NCBI GenBank assembly: GCA_016936215.1
Contig: JAFGPL010000313.1
Coordinates: forward strand, 1-43,870
Reading direction: 5' to 3'
From: Bacteroidales bacterium
Lineage (GTDB): Bacteria; Bacteroidota; Bacteroidia; Bacteroidales; UBA10428
DNA length: 43,870 nucleotides
Shown: in pieces, positions 26,190-35,145 of the stretch
Numbering within the stretch: the stretch's first letter is position 1
How the letters are laid out: every line of letters starts with the position of its first letter
Notes under the pieces: generated by a model
Database searches by the model: none
Told to the model about the DNA's origin: nothing
Seen by the model: only the letters and a program-made list of their open reading frames with translations
Translations under genes and position numbers: made by a program

Positions 26190-27434
26190 ATGAATAAGAG
26201 ATTGTTGTGGTATATTATTCCGTTACTGATTATTTCAATTCTGGTATTTCTTTACATATTTGTAATTCGAAAAACAGATGATATTACCATTGAAGCGCGG
26301 GCAGACACCTTAAAAACAGAAATTCTTCCAATAAACCTGCTGTACGATGTACCGGTGGATTCTTTTTTCATTGAAAAAGGAAGGGTAAAACAAAACCAGA
26401 ACCTTGTTCAGATATTAAAGCAGTTTAATCTTCCGGAAGGAAGCATAAACAGGTTAATACTTAACGGGCAGAAAGCCTTCGACCTTAGAAAGATTAAAGC
26501 GGGAAATAACTTCACTGCGTTCCTCAGCCAGGACACCCTGTATCAGCTCAGGTACTTTGTTTACGAGCATACACCGGTAGACTATGTTTTTTTTGATTTT
26601 ACCGACAGTCTTAAAATTGATGTAAGACAAAAAGAGGTAAAAAGCATCAGGAAAAAAGCCGCGGGAATTATCGAAAGCTCTTTGTGGAATGCCATGAAAG
26701 ATGCCGGAATACACCCGATGGTAGCTATTGAGTTGTCGGAAATTTACGCATGGACAATTGATTTCTTCGGTTTACAGGTTGGTGACAGCTTCAGGATTAT
26801 TTACAACGAGATACTGGTAGATACCATGTCTGTTGGTATTGAAAAAATTGAAGCAGCCTACTTCAGGCACGATAACAGGGATTATTATGCCATTCCTTTC
26901 ACACAGGACAGCACAGAAAGCTATTTTGATACAGACGGAAACAGTCTCAGGAAAGCATTTCTCAAAGCCCCTCTCAGGTTTTCACGTATCAGTTCTAAAT
27001 TTTCGCATAGCCGCCTGCACCCTATATTAAAAATAAGGAGGCCTCATCATGGTGTTGACTATGCAGCACCTGTCGGCACTCCCGTTGTGGCCATCGGAGA
27101 TGGTAAAATAATAAAACTGGGTTACCAGGGTCAGGCAGGGAAAATGGTAAAAATTAGGCATAACAGTATTTATTCAACAGCCTATCTTCATTTAAGCAGC
27201 TATGGTAAAGGTGTCACCAACGGTGCTTATGTGAAGCAGGGAGATGTGATCGGATACGTGGGAAGTACAGGATTGTCAACAGGCCCGCATCTCGATTTCA
27301 GGTTTTACAAAAACAATGTCCCTGTTGACCCGTTAAAAGTTGAAGCCCCCTCGGTTGACCCTGTAAAAGAAGAAAACATGGCCGCATTTGACTCCGTGAA
27401 AAGCAGGATAATCAGGCAGCTTGATTCGTTCTGA
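26190..27434 (+). CDS. M23 (LytM-type) metallopeptidase, membrane-anchored
   Basis: A 414-residue predicted cell-wall endopeptidase. An N-terminal membrane anchor (LLWYIIPLLIISILVFLYIFVI) precedes a periplasmic domain of about 230 residues. The C-terminal M23 domain has HHGVDYAAPVGTPVVAIGDG, with the zinc ligands H and D in H-x3-D, and ends in STGLSTGPHLDFRFYKNNVPVDPL. The usual H-x-H zinc motif reads H-L-D, so the second histidine ligand is replaced by Asp. Several Bacteroidota M23 proteins share GPHLDFR, as far as I recall, so this is probably a subfamily trait. It may keep altered activity or act as a regulator of other hydrolases. It converges with purN. Confidence 0.88.
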   Translation: MNKRLLWYIIPLLIISILVFLYIFVIRKTDDITIEARADTLKTEILPINLLYDVPVDSFFIEKGRVKQNQNLVQILKQFNLPEGSINRLILNGQKAFDLRKIKAGNNFTAFLSQDTLYQLRYFVYEHTPVDYVFFDFTDSLKIDVRQKEVKSIRKKAAGIIESSLWNAMKDAGIHPMVAIELSEIYAWTIDFFGLQVGDSFRIIYNEILVDTMSVGIEKIEAAYFRHDNRDYYAIPFTQDSTESYFDTDGNSLRKAFLKAPLRFSRISSKFSHSRLHPILKIRRPHHGVDYAAPVGTPVVAIGDGKIIKLGYQGQAGKMVKIRHNSIYSTAYLHLSSYGKGVTNGAYVKQGDVIGYVGSTGLSTGPHLDFRFYKNNVPVDPLKVEAPSVDPVKEENMAAFDSVKSRIIRQLDSF

Positions 27435-27446
27435 CCAGAAGGACTG

Positions 27447-28019
27447 TTATTTACAGATTAGATTCTCAATTACTTCGGGATAGTGTTTGTACTCAAGGCC
27501 ATGCACCTTTTCTGCAATGGTTTCAGGGGTATCGGAAGGATCAACCGGGCACCGTGCCTGGAAAATAATATTGCCTTTATCGTACTCGTTGTTCACATAA
27601 TGAATGGTAATTCCCGACTCTTTTTCCCCGGCAGATTTAACCGCCTGGTGCACTTTTTCGCCATACATACCTTTGCCTCCGTATTTTGGGAGCAATGCAG
27701 GATGGATATTTACTATCCTGCCGGGAAATGCTTCAGTAATGCTGGCAGGCACCAGCCAGAGAAAACCGGCCAGGATTATCCATTGTATCTGGTCCGATTT
27801 AAGGTCATTAATTATTAAACCGGTCTCATAAAACTCATGCCGGTTAAAAACCCTCACCGGGACATTAAGATTTTTTGCCCGGTCAATTACATATGCATTG
27901 GGGTTGTTTGTGAGTACCTTTTTAATACGAATAGATGAATGATTTGAAAAATAGCGTATGATGTTTTCTGCGTTCGACCCCGAACCGGATGCGAAAACTG
28001 CAAGATTTACAGAATCCAT
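27447..28019 (-). CDS. purN: Phosphoribosylglycinamide formyltransferase
   Basis: PurN transfers a formyl group from 10-formyltetrahydrofolate to GAR, the third step of purine synthesis. The 190-residue protein has the N-terminal nucleotide-binding loop VFASGSGSNAENI. The catalytic region is RIVNIHPALLPKYGGKGMYG, containing the Asn and His of the active site, followed by HYVNNEYDKGNIIFQARCPV, which supplies the Asp. Length matches the short form of the family. It ends 12 bp from the stop of the convergent M23 gene and starts divergently from acpP, 254 bp apart, so it is likely transcribed on its own. Confidence 0.95.
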   Translation of the reverse strand: MDSVNLAVFASGSGSNAENIIRYFSNHSSIRIKKVLTNNPNAYVIDRAKNLNVPVRVFNRHEFYETGLIINDLKSDQIQWIILAGFLWLVPASITEAFPGRIVNIHPALLPKYGGKGMYGEKVHQAVKSAGEKESGITIHYVNNEYDKGNIIFQARCPVDPSDTPETIAEKVHGLEYKHYPEVIENLICK

Positions 28020-28196
28020 TTTTTTTATTCTGATTTTGATTTAAAAATACCGAATATAATCGAAAATTGACCTTAAACAAACAAAACATCTGCAATAATA
28101 TAAGAGGAATACGGGTGTATTCTAAACAATTTATTGATGTAATGCATTGTTTTATAATAAAAAAACATAATTTTGAATAAGAAAAATATTTTTTTG

Positions 28197-28227
28197 TTTG
28201 ATTTTTTTCAATTTTGCATTTTCTTTG
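28197..28227 (+). promoter_or_regulatory. Probable promoter of acpP
   Basis: TTTG (28197-28200) and TTTCTTTG (28220-28227, one mismatch to TAnnTTTG) are 19 bp apart. Transcription would start near 28234, about 40 nt before the acpP ATG. Confidence 0.5.
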
Positions 28228-28273
28228 CACTTTCAAATTAACGAATATAAATTAATAATTAAAACTTGGTATT

Positions 28274-28510
28274 ATGTCTGACATTGCATCAAGAGTAAAA
28301 GCAATTATTGTTGACAAACTCGGAGTTGACGAAAATGAAGTGACACCTGAAGCTAGTTTTACTAACGATTTAGGTGCAGACTCACTTGATACTGTTGAAT
28401 TAATCATGGAATTCGAAAAAGAATTCAACATTGGTATTCCCGATGATCAAGCAGAAAATATCTCTACAGTAGGCGAAGCTATTAAGTACATCGAAGAAAA
28501 CGCAAAGTAG
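28274..28510 (+). CDS. acpP: Acyl carrier protein
   Basis: A 78-residue acidic four-helix protein that carries growing acyl chains on a phosphopantetheine arm. The attachment serine is S37 in [19 protein letters not shown]. It is the first gene of the acpP-fabF-rnc cluster, with fabF 25 bp downstream. Its product also supplies acyl chains to LpxA, LpxD and FabZ encoded at the start of the window. Confidence 0.98.
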   Translation: MSDIASRVKAIIVDKLGVDENEVTPEASFTNDLGADSLDTVELIMEFEKEFNIGIPDDQAENISTVGEAIKYIEENAK

Positions 28511-28535
28511 GATTTTCAACTAATTTTTCATTTTT

Positions 28536-29789
28536 ATGGAATTAAAGCGTGTAGTTATTACAGGTTTAGGAGCTGTTACGCCTCTCGGTAACAACGTAAA
28601 AGATTACTGGGAAAACCTTATTAATGGTGTCAGCGGTGCCGAATTAATCACACGCTTTAATACCGAAAAATTTAAGACAAAATTTGCCTGCGAGGTTAAA
28701 AACCTGAACCCTGAAGATTATTTCGATAAGAAAGAGGTCCGCAGGCTTGATTTGTTTACCATTTTTGGCCTGATTGCTACCGATGAAGCAATCAAAGATT
28801 CGGGCATAGACCTGGAAAAAATTGACCACGACAGGGTTGGTGTTATTTATGGTTCCGGTATCGGAGGGTTTGGTACTTTTTACTCAGAACTAAGGGGTTA
28901 TGTAGAGAGTGATAACACTCCCAGGTTCAATCCCTTTTTCATACCCAAGATCATTCCGGATATCACTGCAGGACAGGTAGCCATGCGTTACAGCTTCAGG
29001 GGGCCGAATTATGCCACGGTGTCGGCGTGTGCCACATCAACACACAGCATTATTGATGCTTTTAACCTGATTAGGCTGGGCAAAGCAGACATTATGGTAT
29101 CAGGGGGTTCTGAGGCAGCAATCAACGAACCCGGTGTAGGTGGTTTCAACGCCATGCAGGCCATTTCAACCAACAATGAGAATTACAAGACAGCTTCACG
29201 GCCATTTGATGCCACTCGCGACGGTTTTGTTATGGGCGAAGGCGGTGGGACGCTTATCCTTGAAGAACTTGAACATGCCAAAGCGCGCGGGGCAAGAATT
29301 TATGCCGAACTCATCGGAGGAGGAATGACTGCCGATGCTTATCACCTTACCCAGCCCCATCCCGAAGGGCTTGGTGCTGCCAATGTTATGAAGCTGGCTA
29401 TTGAAGACGGCGGCATAAAACCTGAAGACATTGATTATGTCAATGTGCATGGCACAGCCACTCCGCTTGGGGACCGTGCCGAAGCCAAAGCTATTTTGAA
29501 AGTCTTTGGTGAGCATGCATATAAGGTCAATATCAGCGCGACCAAATCAATGACAGGTCATTTGCTCGGCGCCGCCGGTGCAATTGAAGCCATTGCAGCC
29601 ATTCTTGCCATCAAATATGACATTGTGCCGCCTACCATTAACCTTGCCACTCCTGATCCTGAAGTTGACCCAAAGCTTAATCTTACTGTTAACAAGGCAC
29701 AGAAAAGAACAGTTAATGCAGCGCTGAGCAATACATTCGGTTTTGGTGGTCATAACAGTTCAGTCGTTGTGAAAAAATATTCATCTTAA
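28536..29789 (+). CDS. fabF: 3-oxoacyl-ACP synthase II (KAS II)
   Basis: FabF condenses malonyl-ACP with acyl-ACP to lengthen fatty acids. The 417-residue protein has the catalytic triad of the family: C165 in VSACATSTHSI, a histidine in VHGTATPLGD, and a second histidine in KSMTGHLLGAAG. NTFGFGGHNSSVV near the C-terminus is also characteristic. It lies between acpP and rnc, a common arrangement in this phylum. rnc begins 3 bp after its stop, suggesting tight coupling. Confidence 0.98.
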   Translation: MELKRVVITGLGAVTPLGNNVKDYWENLINGVSGAELITRFNTEKFKTKFACEVKNLNPEDYFDKKEVRRLDLFTIFGLIATDEAIKDSGIDLEKIDHDRVGVIYGSGIGGFGTFYSELRGYVESDNTPRFNPFFIPKIIPDITAGQVAMRYSFRGPNYATVSACATSTHSIIDAFNLIRLGKADIMVSGGSEAAINEPGVGGFNAMQAISTNNENYKTASRPFDATRDGFVMGEGGGTLILEELEHAKARGARIYAELIGGGMTADAYHLTQPHPEGLGAANVMKLAIEDGGIKPEDIDYVNVHGTATPLGDRAEAKAILKVFGEHAYKVNISATKSMTGHLLGAAGAIEAIAAILAIKYDIVPPTINLATPDPEVDPKLNLTVNKAQKRTVNAALSNTFGFGGHNSSVVVKKYSS

Positions 29790-29792
29790 TTT

Positions 29793-30512
29793 GTGCTTGG
29801 CTCAATATTTACACCGAAAAAATCTTTATATCCTCCGGAAAAAACATTTCTTAAATTACTCAGGCATATTTTAGGTTTTATCCCCAGGAACCGTGAGTTA
29901 TACCAACTGGCGCTGGTACACAAGTCTATTTCTTTTAATATCTTCAAAAACCTTAGCATTAACAACGAACGCCTTGAATATCTTGGCGATGCCATTTTGG
30001 ATGCAATCGTTGCAGAACATCTTTTTAACCGGTTTCCTGATAAAGACGAAGGTTTTCTTACCCAAATGCGGTCTAAAATTGTAAACCGGGAAAACCTCAA
30101 TCATATTGCAATTAAACTGGGAATTCCGAATATTATTAAATCGAAGCTGAACAGCGAAAACCATAAATCAATATATGGCGATGCCCTCGAAGCATTGATA
30201 GGCGCACTTTATCTTGACAAAGGATTTAAAATTACCCGGAATATCGTGCTCGAACGGATTATCCAGAACCATATTAACCTGAGTAAACTGCAGGATACCG
30301 AAAGCGACTTTAAAAGCAGGATCATTGAATGGGGACAGAAGAACAAAAAAGATGTGAGTTTTACAAACTTCGAAGAACAAAACGATAACAATACCGTTTT
30401 TATTTCCCATTTGGTAATAGTTGATGAAATCATTGGCAGGGGAGTTGGTTCATCAAAAAAAGAAGCAGAGCAAAATGCTGCCAAACAGGCGTTGAAATTT
30501 ATTGAAGAATAA
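29793..30512 (+). CDS. rnc: Ribonuclease III
   Basis: RNase III cuts double-stranded RNA and processes rRNA precursors. The 239-residue protein has the nuclease signature NNERLEYLGDAILDAIVAEHLF, the second catalytic region YGDALEALIGALYLDKG, and a C-terminal double-stranded RNA-binding domain (GRGVGSSKKEAEQNAAKQALKFI). The start chosen is GTG at 29793, 3 bp after fabF, because the N-terminal extension it gives (GSIFTPKKSLYPPEKTFLKLLRHILGF) resembles Bacteroidota RNase III. Confidence 0.96.
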   Translation: MLGSIFTPKKSLYPPEKTFLKLLRHILGFIPRNRELYQLALVHKSISFNIFKNLSINNERLEYLGDAILDAIVAEHLFNRFPDKDEGFLTQMRSKIVNRENLNHIAIKLGIPNIIKSKLNSENHKSIYGDALEALIGALYLDKGFKITRNIVLERIIQNHINLSKLQDTESDFKSRIIEWGQKNKKDVSFTNFEEQNDNNTVFISHLVIVDEIIGRGVGSSKKEAEQNAAKQALKFIEE

Positions 30513-30522
30513 AACAACCCGG

Positions 30523-30948
30523 GTGAAAAAGAAAATTCATAAACTGTCTGTTGAATTACGTTCCAGGTTATATATAGCCGGAATCTCCTCGCACGAAAAC
30601 GATTACAGGTTAAGCTGGGCTATTAACAACAAATTGGGTTACAACCTGTCCAAATCGGATAATTTAAGCCTTACAAACAATAAAACGGGTGAAATCCAGC
30701 AATTCAGCGTCTTTGAATTTACCAATGAAGATGATGAGTGCAAGTACCACCTGGTTTCAAACAGGTGCGATAACGGGTTTTTACTTGCGGAGTATAAAAA
30801 TGTTGATTTTTTCCTGCTAATCCAGGGTGAAATGGCCCCTTATGAGTTTGACCTTATTGTAACAAACCTGAAACAGATTGAGATCATAACCCTTGCTTTT
30901 ATGATTTCTGACCTTAGCACAAAATCGCTTGAAAAACTGCATTTCTGA
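30523..30948 (+). CDS. IPExxxVDY-family protein
   Basis: A protein of about 141 residues belonging to a Bacteroidota family named after its IPExxxVDY motif. Here the motif reads LAEYKNVDFFLLIQG, with several substitutions. Function is unknown. The family typically follows rnc, as seen here. I prefer the GTG at 30523 to the TTG at 30502, because the TTG would overlap rnc by 11 bp and add only unsupported residues. The protein is soluble, without signal or membrane segment. Confidence 0.8.
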   Translation: MKKKIHKLSVELRSRLYIAGISSHENDYRLSWAINNKLGYNLSKSDNLSLTNNKTGEIQQFSVFEFTNEDDECKYHLVSNRCDNGFLLAEYKNVDFFLLIQGEMAPYEFDLIVTNLKQIEIITLAFMISDLSTKSLEKLHF

Positions 30949-31309
30949 TCATTAGAAGGGTACAGGCGATAATCCCACTTTATTAGAGTATTACAACGGG
31001 TTTTTAGGATGCAAAATATAAAAAAAGGCGGCAATTTATGCCGCCTTTGTTAACCCTAACCTACTTAATTAACCTAAAACCACTAAAAAACCATTATACT
31101 AAACCTATGAAAAACTAACCCTCATTTTCATTGCATCAATTACATGAACAAAGATACCCCCGTAATTAGTTAACAAAAACCAACTTATGTTAAAGATTGT
31201 TAAATTATTAATCAATGAAAAATCTGCTGCTATCTTTGTAAATGTATAAATCAGACCATTAGATAATGATGGTTAACAAATCCGGATGCCAAAAAGAATA
31301 TAATAACAG
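30949..31309. other. Gene-free stretch before the histidine kinase
   Basis: These 361 bases hold one strong hairpin (31024-31048) and a run of short AACCTA/TAACC motifs (31051-31110) of unknown meaning. A perfect TAnnTTTG element (TATCTTTG, 31231-31238) lies about 70 nt before the kinase start, but without a good -33 element. No gene was recognised. Confidence 0.45.
31024..31048. terminator. Strong hairpin after the IPExxxVDY gene
   Basis: AAAGGCGGCA (31024-31033) and TGCCGCCTTT (31039-31048) form a perfect 10-bp stem with a 5-nt loop. On the plus strand only three T follow the stem, while on the minus strand six T follow. It probably ends the acpP-to-IPExxxVDY transcript, although the T-run is better placed for the other strand. 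Confidence 0.6.
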
Positions 31310-32866
31310 ATGAAAAAAAGCTGGATATGGATAACGCTTGTTTTTATTGGCCTTGTGATGTCGGGCCTTATCTTTTTCCAGTTTTACTGGATAAAAAACT
31401 CATTTTCGATTAAAGAACAGCAATTTGACCAGCTTGTAATAAGAACACTTTCTGAAATAGCCCTGGCGATTCAGAAGCAGGAGGCCCGCGAACAGGTCAT
31501 TACAAGAATTGATCCCGCATATATAGACTCAAACCTTTACAGGCTTGGAAATGCCTATAGTGCAGATACCCCGGTGTACAATGAAAATATGATGATTAAA
31601 CTTCAGCACGATATTGCCATCAGCGATGAACAGTATGAAAAAGACATCCGCCGCAATTCACAGAGAAAAGACAAAAAAAGTAGTGAGGATAACAATAAAG
31701 GACTAAACCATGAGGATGATCAAACCCTGTATGAACCAAAAGCTACCGAACTGTTGAATAAGCGTAAGGCTTTAATCAACAGCATTATAGAAAACATGTT
31801 CAGGTTTAGTCCGCGAATTGAAAACCGGATTAGCAAACAGGTGCTTGAGGAATTTCTCAGAAAAACATTTGCCGACAGGGGTATTACCCTTCCTTTTGAA
31901 TTTGCAGTTACCAAATGGAATACAATGACTGCTTTTAAATCACATAATTTTGTCCTGAACGATGAAATTGAATATTACAAAGTACAGCTTTTCCCGGATG
32001 ATTTTTATTCCGAGTCGAATTACCTGTTGCTTTATTTCCCCGATAAAAAGCAATCAATAGTTAAATCATTGGGATTTATGGCTATAGCCTCAATATCGCT
32101 TGCTGTAATATTGATTATTGGTTTTACCTTAACTGTTTTTATAATTTTCAGGCAGAAGAGATTGTCAGAAATAAGAAGCGATTTTGTAAGCAATATGACC
32201 CACGAACTGAAAACCCCTATTTCAACAATATCGCTGGCTTCACAAATGCTTACAGATCCGGGGATACCGAATGAATCAAAAAATGTAGGGTACTTATCAG
32301 GAATTATTTCCGAAGAAAGCAGAAAACTTGGTTTCCAGGTAGAGAAAGTGCTCCAACTGGCTATTTTCGAGAAAGGCAACCTTGACCTTAAGTTCAAAAT
32401 GTGCGATATCCATGAAATAATTACGAACGTAATCAACACATTCAATATTCAAGTCAAACACAAGGAGGGTGCTATTACCCCGGCCCTGACAGCTACCAAT
32501 TATACCATTCAGGCAGACCAGGTGCATATCACCAATGTTTTTTCAAACCTGCTCGACAATGCCATAAAATACTGTGAAGTAAATCCTGATATTAAAATCA
32601 GTTCCAGGAACGAGAATGGTCATCTTATTGTAGAAGTGAAAGATAATGGTATTGGTATGAACCGCCAGGAACTGAAGAAAATTTTTGAAAAATTTTACCG
32701 AATCCCCACCGGAAATATTCATACGGTTAAAGGGTTCGGGCTCGGGTTAAGCTATGTTAAAAAAATTGTTGACGAACACAAAGGGCATATAGATGTTGAA
32801 AGTCAACCCTACGAGGGTAGTACCTTTAAAATTTATTTGCCGGTAAATAATAATATTCAGTCATGA
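31310..32866 (+). CDS. Membrane sensor histidine kinase
   Basis: A 518-residue kinase. Membrane segments are near residues 5-27 and 255-280, bracketing a periplasmic sensor region of about 220 residues that is rich in charged residues (RRNSQRKDKKSSEDNNKG). The HisKA domain contains the phosphorylated H298 in FVSNMTHELKTPIST. The ATPase domain has NLLDNAIKYC (N box), VEVKDNGIGM (G1) and GFGLGLSYVKKIVDEH (G2). There is no HAMP domain. The stop overlaps the start of the response-regulator gene by 4 bp, so it is a cognate pair. The arrangement resembles the RprX/RprY family of Bacteroidota. The signal is unknown. Confidence 0.93.
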   Translation: MKKSWIWITLVFIGLVMSGLIFFQFYWIKNSFSIKEQQFDQLVIRTLSEIALAIQKQEAREQVITRIDPAYIDSNLYRLGNAYSADTPVYNENMMIKLQHDIAISDEQYEKDIRRNSQRKDKKSSEDNNKGLNHEDDQTLYEPKATELLNKRKALINSIIENMFRFSPRIENRISKQVLEEFLRKTFADRGITLPFEFAVTKWNTMTAFKSHNFVLNDEIEYYKVQLFPDDFYSESNYLLLYFPDKKQSIVKSLGFMAIASISLAVILIIGFTLTVFIIFRQKRLSEIRSDFVSNMTHELKTPISTISLASQMLTDPGIPNESKNVGYLSGIISEESRKLGFQVEKVLQLAIFEKGNLDLKFKMCDIHEIITNVINTFNIQVKHKEGAITPALTATNYTIQADQVHITNVFSNLLDNAIKYCEVNPDIKISSRNENGHLIVEVKDNGIGMNRQELKKIFEKFYRIPTGNIHTVKGFGLGLSYVKKIVDEHKGHIDVESQPYEGSTFKIYLPVNNNIQS

Positions 32867-33549
32867 TAAAAATTAAAGTACTGTTAGCCGAAGACGATGA
32901 AAACCTGGGATCGCTGCTCATGGAGTATTTAATAGCCAAGTCTTACGACTGCGATTGGTTTGTAAATGGCGAAAAAGCGTATAAAAGCTTCGTGAAAAAC
33001 CATTACGATCTCTGCATCCTCGATATAATGATGCCTGTTAAAGACGGTTATACACTGGCAAGGGAAATACGGATGACTAATACTGAGATACCGATTATTT
33101 TCCTTACAGCCAAGTCGCTCAAAGAAGATGTAATTGAAGGGTTCAAAGCCGGTGGAGATGATTATATCACCAAACCCTTCAGCATGGAAGAGCTCATTTT
33201 TCGTATAGAGGCCATTATACGCCGGGCAAAAAAAGAGATGATCTCTCCGCAGTCGGAATATAAAATTGGGAGGTATATCTTTAATGCCGACAAGCAGTTG
33301 CTAATCTATGAGAATACCGAACATAACCTTACCACAAAAGAATCTGAACTGTTGAAACTCTTATGTAACAACAAGAACATGGTGCTGGAGCGTAATTTTG
33401 CGTTGAAAACCATCTGGATTGATGATAACTATTTTAATGCCAGAAGCATGGATGTTTACATTGCCAAATTGCGAAAATACCTGAAAGAAGATCCTGCTGT
33501 TCAGATCTTAAATATTCACGGTAAAGGGTTCAAGCTTATAGACAAATAG
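32863..33549 (+). CDS. OmpR-family response regulator
   Basis: A 228-residue regulator. The receiver domain (1-120) has the acidic pair AEDDENLG, the phosphorylated D54 in LCILDIMMPVKDG, and the conserved Thr and Lys in FLTAKS and ITKPFSM. The C-terminal winged helix (about 135-228) contains TTKESELLKLL and DVYIAKLRKYLKEDP...NIHGKGFKLI. It is coupled to the upstream kinase by a 4-bp overlap. It resembles RprY; its targets are not visible here. Confidence 0.94.
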   Translation: MIKIKVLLAEDDENLGSLLMEYLIAKSYDCDWFVNGEKAYKSFVKNHYDLCILDIMMPVKDGYTLAREIRMTNTEIPIIFLTAKSLKEDVIEGFKAGGDDYITKPFSMEELIFRIEAIIRRAKKEMISPQSEYKIGRYIFNADKQLLIYENTEHNLTTKESELLKLLCNNKNMVLERNFALKTIWIDDNYFNARSMDVYIAKLRKYLKEDPAVQILNIHGKGFKLIDK

Positions 33550-33660
33550 TTCTGTTTGTCAATAATTCACACCAGCCTGTTAAAAACTTCCTGGTCAATA
33601 TTCGGTTTCCCTTACAAATACACATTAGCTTCACCTCCTGAAACCGAATAAAGATATAGA

Positions 33661-34020
33661 ATGGTACATAAGCAATTTTATGATGAAAAGCTGGTTATTT
33701 CCTTTAGCGATGTAAAAAGGATGAACCTGTTGAATATTCGTATTGTTGAAGAATTTCTCCGCAAAGAAATCGGTAAAGGTGTTAAATATCTTTACCTTAA
33801 CATGGAGGGCATTGCCTTTATTGACTCATATGCCTACAGCAGGTTGATTGCAATAAATAACGCGGCCACTCTTTTTTGCACGCGTTTCAGGCTTTTTAAT
33901 GTTTCAGAAGAGCTTGAAGAAATTTTCGGGTTATTAAACAATAAGAACCAGTTGAGATTTGCCGGCAGGCACGAAATAGTCATGCCCGGGCCCGCAACGG
34001 TTCAAAAATCATATTCATAA
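33661..34020 (+). CDS. STAS-domain protein
   Basis: A 119-residue protein with the fold of STAS proteins such as SpoIIAA. The central segment YLNMEGIAFIDSYAYSRLIAINNAA aligns with the strand-loop-helix around the regulatory serine (D-S) of anti-sigma-factor antagonists, and CTRFRLFNVSEELEEIFGLL matches the C-terminal helix region. In related systems the serine is phosphorylated by a partner kinase. No partner kinase or sigma factor is next to it. It follows the two-component genes on the same strand, 111 bp away. Confidence 0.75.
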   Translation: MVHKQFYDEKLVISFSDVKRMNLLNIRIVEEFLRKEIGKGVKYLYLNMEGIAFIDSYAYSRLIAINNAATLFCTRFRLFNVSEELEEIFGLLNNKNQLRFAGRHEIVMPGPATVQKSYS

Positions 34021-34178
34021 CATAACCAGGCACATACCCTGTTGTTTTGTATAATGTCCAGTCCCCCGGGGTTATGCGGATTGTCTTTTTATCAAATTCT
34101 ACCAAGTTCAACAAGTTTCGTGATTGTTGTATTCTTATAAATTCATTCGTGAAATATTTCTCAATTTCCTAAAATTTG

Positions 34179-34186
34179 TAATTTTG
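34179..34186 (+). promoter_or_regulatory. Candidate -7 element before the YebC gene
   Basis: TAATTTTG is a perfect TAnnTTTG match. The -33 region at the expected distance (TATTT) is weak. Transcription would begin about 30 nt before the start codon. Confidence 0.45.
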
Positions 34187-34222
34187 CTACGCTTGAAATT
34201 AAAACATAAATAATAAAAGTAT

Positions 34223-34966
34223 ATGTCAGGTCATAGCAAATGGTCCACTATTAAAAGAAAAAAAGGTGCACTCGATGCCAAAAGGAGCAAGATATTTTCA
34301 CGTATTGTGAAAGAGATACAAATAGCCGTGAAAGAAGGAGGGGCAGAACCGGATGGTAACCCGCGCTTAAGGCTTGCCATTCAGAATGCCAAAGGGGTAA
34401 ATATGCCCAAAGACAATATAGAACGCGCTATCAACAAAGCAGACAAAGAAGGGGAAAACATTCAGGAAGTTACCTTCGAGGGGTATGGTCCCAAAGGCAT
34501 TGCCATTTTTATTGAATGCCTCACCGATAACAACCAGCGTACCGTAAGTATCATCAGGTCAATTTTTAATAAACGGGGCGGCAATTTGGGCACCAATGGT
34601 TCCCTTAGCTTTCTTTTTGAGCGCAAAGGCACATTTACCGTGAAAAAAGGTAAATGGGACCCCGACGAGTTCCAGCTTGAAATAATTGATGCAGGGGTTG
34701 AGGAATGTGAGCTTGAAGGCGATGTTTTCATGATCACCACTGCCATGGAAGATTTTGGCAGTGTACAGAAAAAACTCGATGAAATGGGCGTTGAAATAGA
34801 AAATGCGAACCTGCAGCGGATACCCAACGATACCAAAGTGCTGGATGTTGAAGCTGCACAGAAAGTCCTGAAAATTATTGAAGATTTTGAAGATGTGGAT
34901 GATGTACAGAATGTGTATCACAACCTCGAGGTTACAGAAGAACTGATGGCTGCAATGGAAGAATAG
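34223..34966 (+). CDS. YebC/PmpR-family protein (TACO1-like)
   Basis: A 247-residue member of the YebC family, which acts in transcription control or in translation at difficult peptide stretches, depending on subgroup. The hallmark start MSGHSKWSTIKRKKGALDAKRSKIFSRIVKEI is present, followed by PDGNPRLRLAIQNAKGVNMPKDNIERAI and TFEGYGPKGIAIFIECLTDNNQRT. The three-domain length is normal. It precedes the leu operon, but a separate promoter and leader lie between them. Confidence 0.93.
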   Translation: MSGHSKWSTIKRKKGALDAKRSKIFSRIVKEIQIAVKEGGAEPDGNPRLRLAIQNAKGVNMPKDNIERAINKADKEGENIQEVTFEGYGPKGIAIFIECLTDNNQRTVSIIRSIFNKRGGNLGTNGSLSFLFERKGTFTVKKGKWDPDEFQLEIIDAGVEECELEGDVFMITTAMEDFGSVQKKLDEMGVEIENANLQRIPNDTKVLDVEAAQKVLKIIEDFEDVDDVQNVYHNLEVTEELMAAMEE

Positions 34967-35032
34967 AAGGAAAGTTGAGGCATTTGTATCTGCCTGCTTT
35001 CACTAAAATTTTCATAAAATTCTTTTCATTGT

Positions 35033-35062
35033 TTTGAAATATGATTTTTATCAATATCTTTG
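35033..35062 (+). promoter_or_regulatory. Promoter of the leu-cimA operon
   Basis: TTTG (35033-35036) and the perfect TAnnTTTG element TATCTTTG (35055-35062) are separated by 18 bp. Transcription would begin near 35069, about 14 nt before the leader-peptide ATG. Confidence 0.75.
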
Positions 35063-35082
35063 CCAAAGATTATTTTAAATCA

Positions 35083-35145
35083 ATGAACAATATTATCGCT
35101 ATACTCGGACTAATTCTTATCGGTATTCTTGGAATATCCGAATGA
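35083..35145 (+). CDS. Ile/Leu-rich attenuator leader peptide
   Basis: A 20-codon ORF, MNNIIAILGLILIGILGISE, lies between the operon promoter and leuA. It has 7 Ile codons (ATT, ATC, ATA, ATT, ATC, ATT, ATA) and 4 Leu codons (CTC, CTA, CTT, CTT), 11 of 20 residues, and no Val. This composition is typical of leader peptides that sense charged tRNA levels by ribosome stalling. Its TGA stop (35143-35145) overlaps the segment predicted to form the antiterminator, so a ribosome reaching the stop would mask that segment. The peptide itself probably has no function. Confidence 0.85.
   Translation: MNNIIAILGLILIGILGISE

Noticed and set aside
30949-31309. Small RNA or tRNA gene
   Set aside because: Only a single hairpin and AT-rich sequence are visible; there is no cloverleaf or known RNA core.
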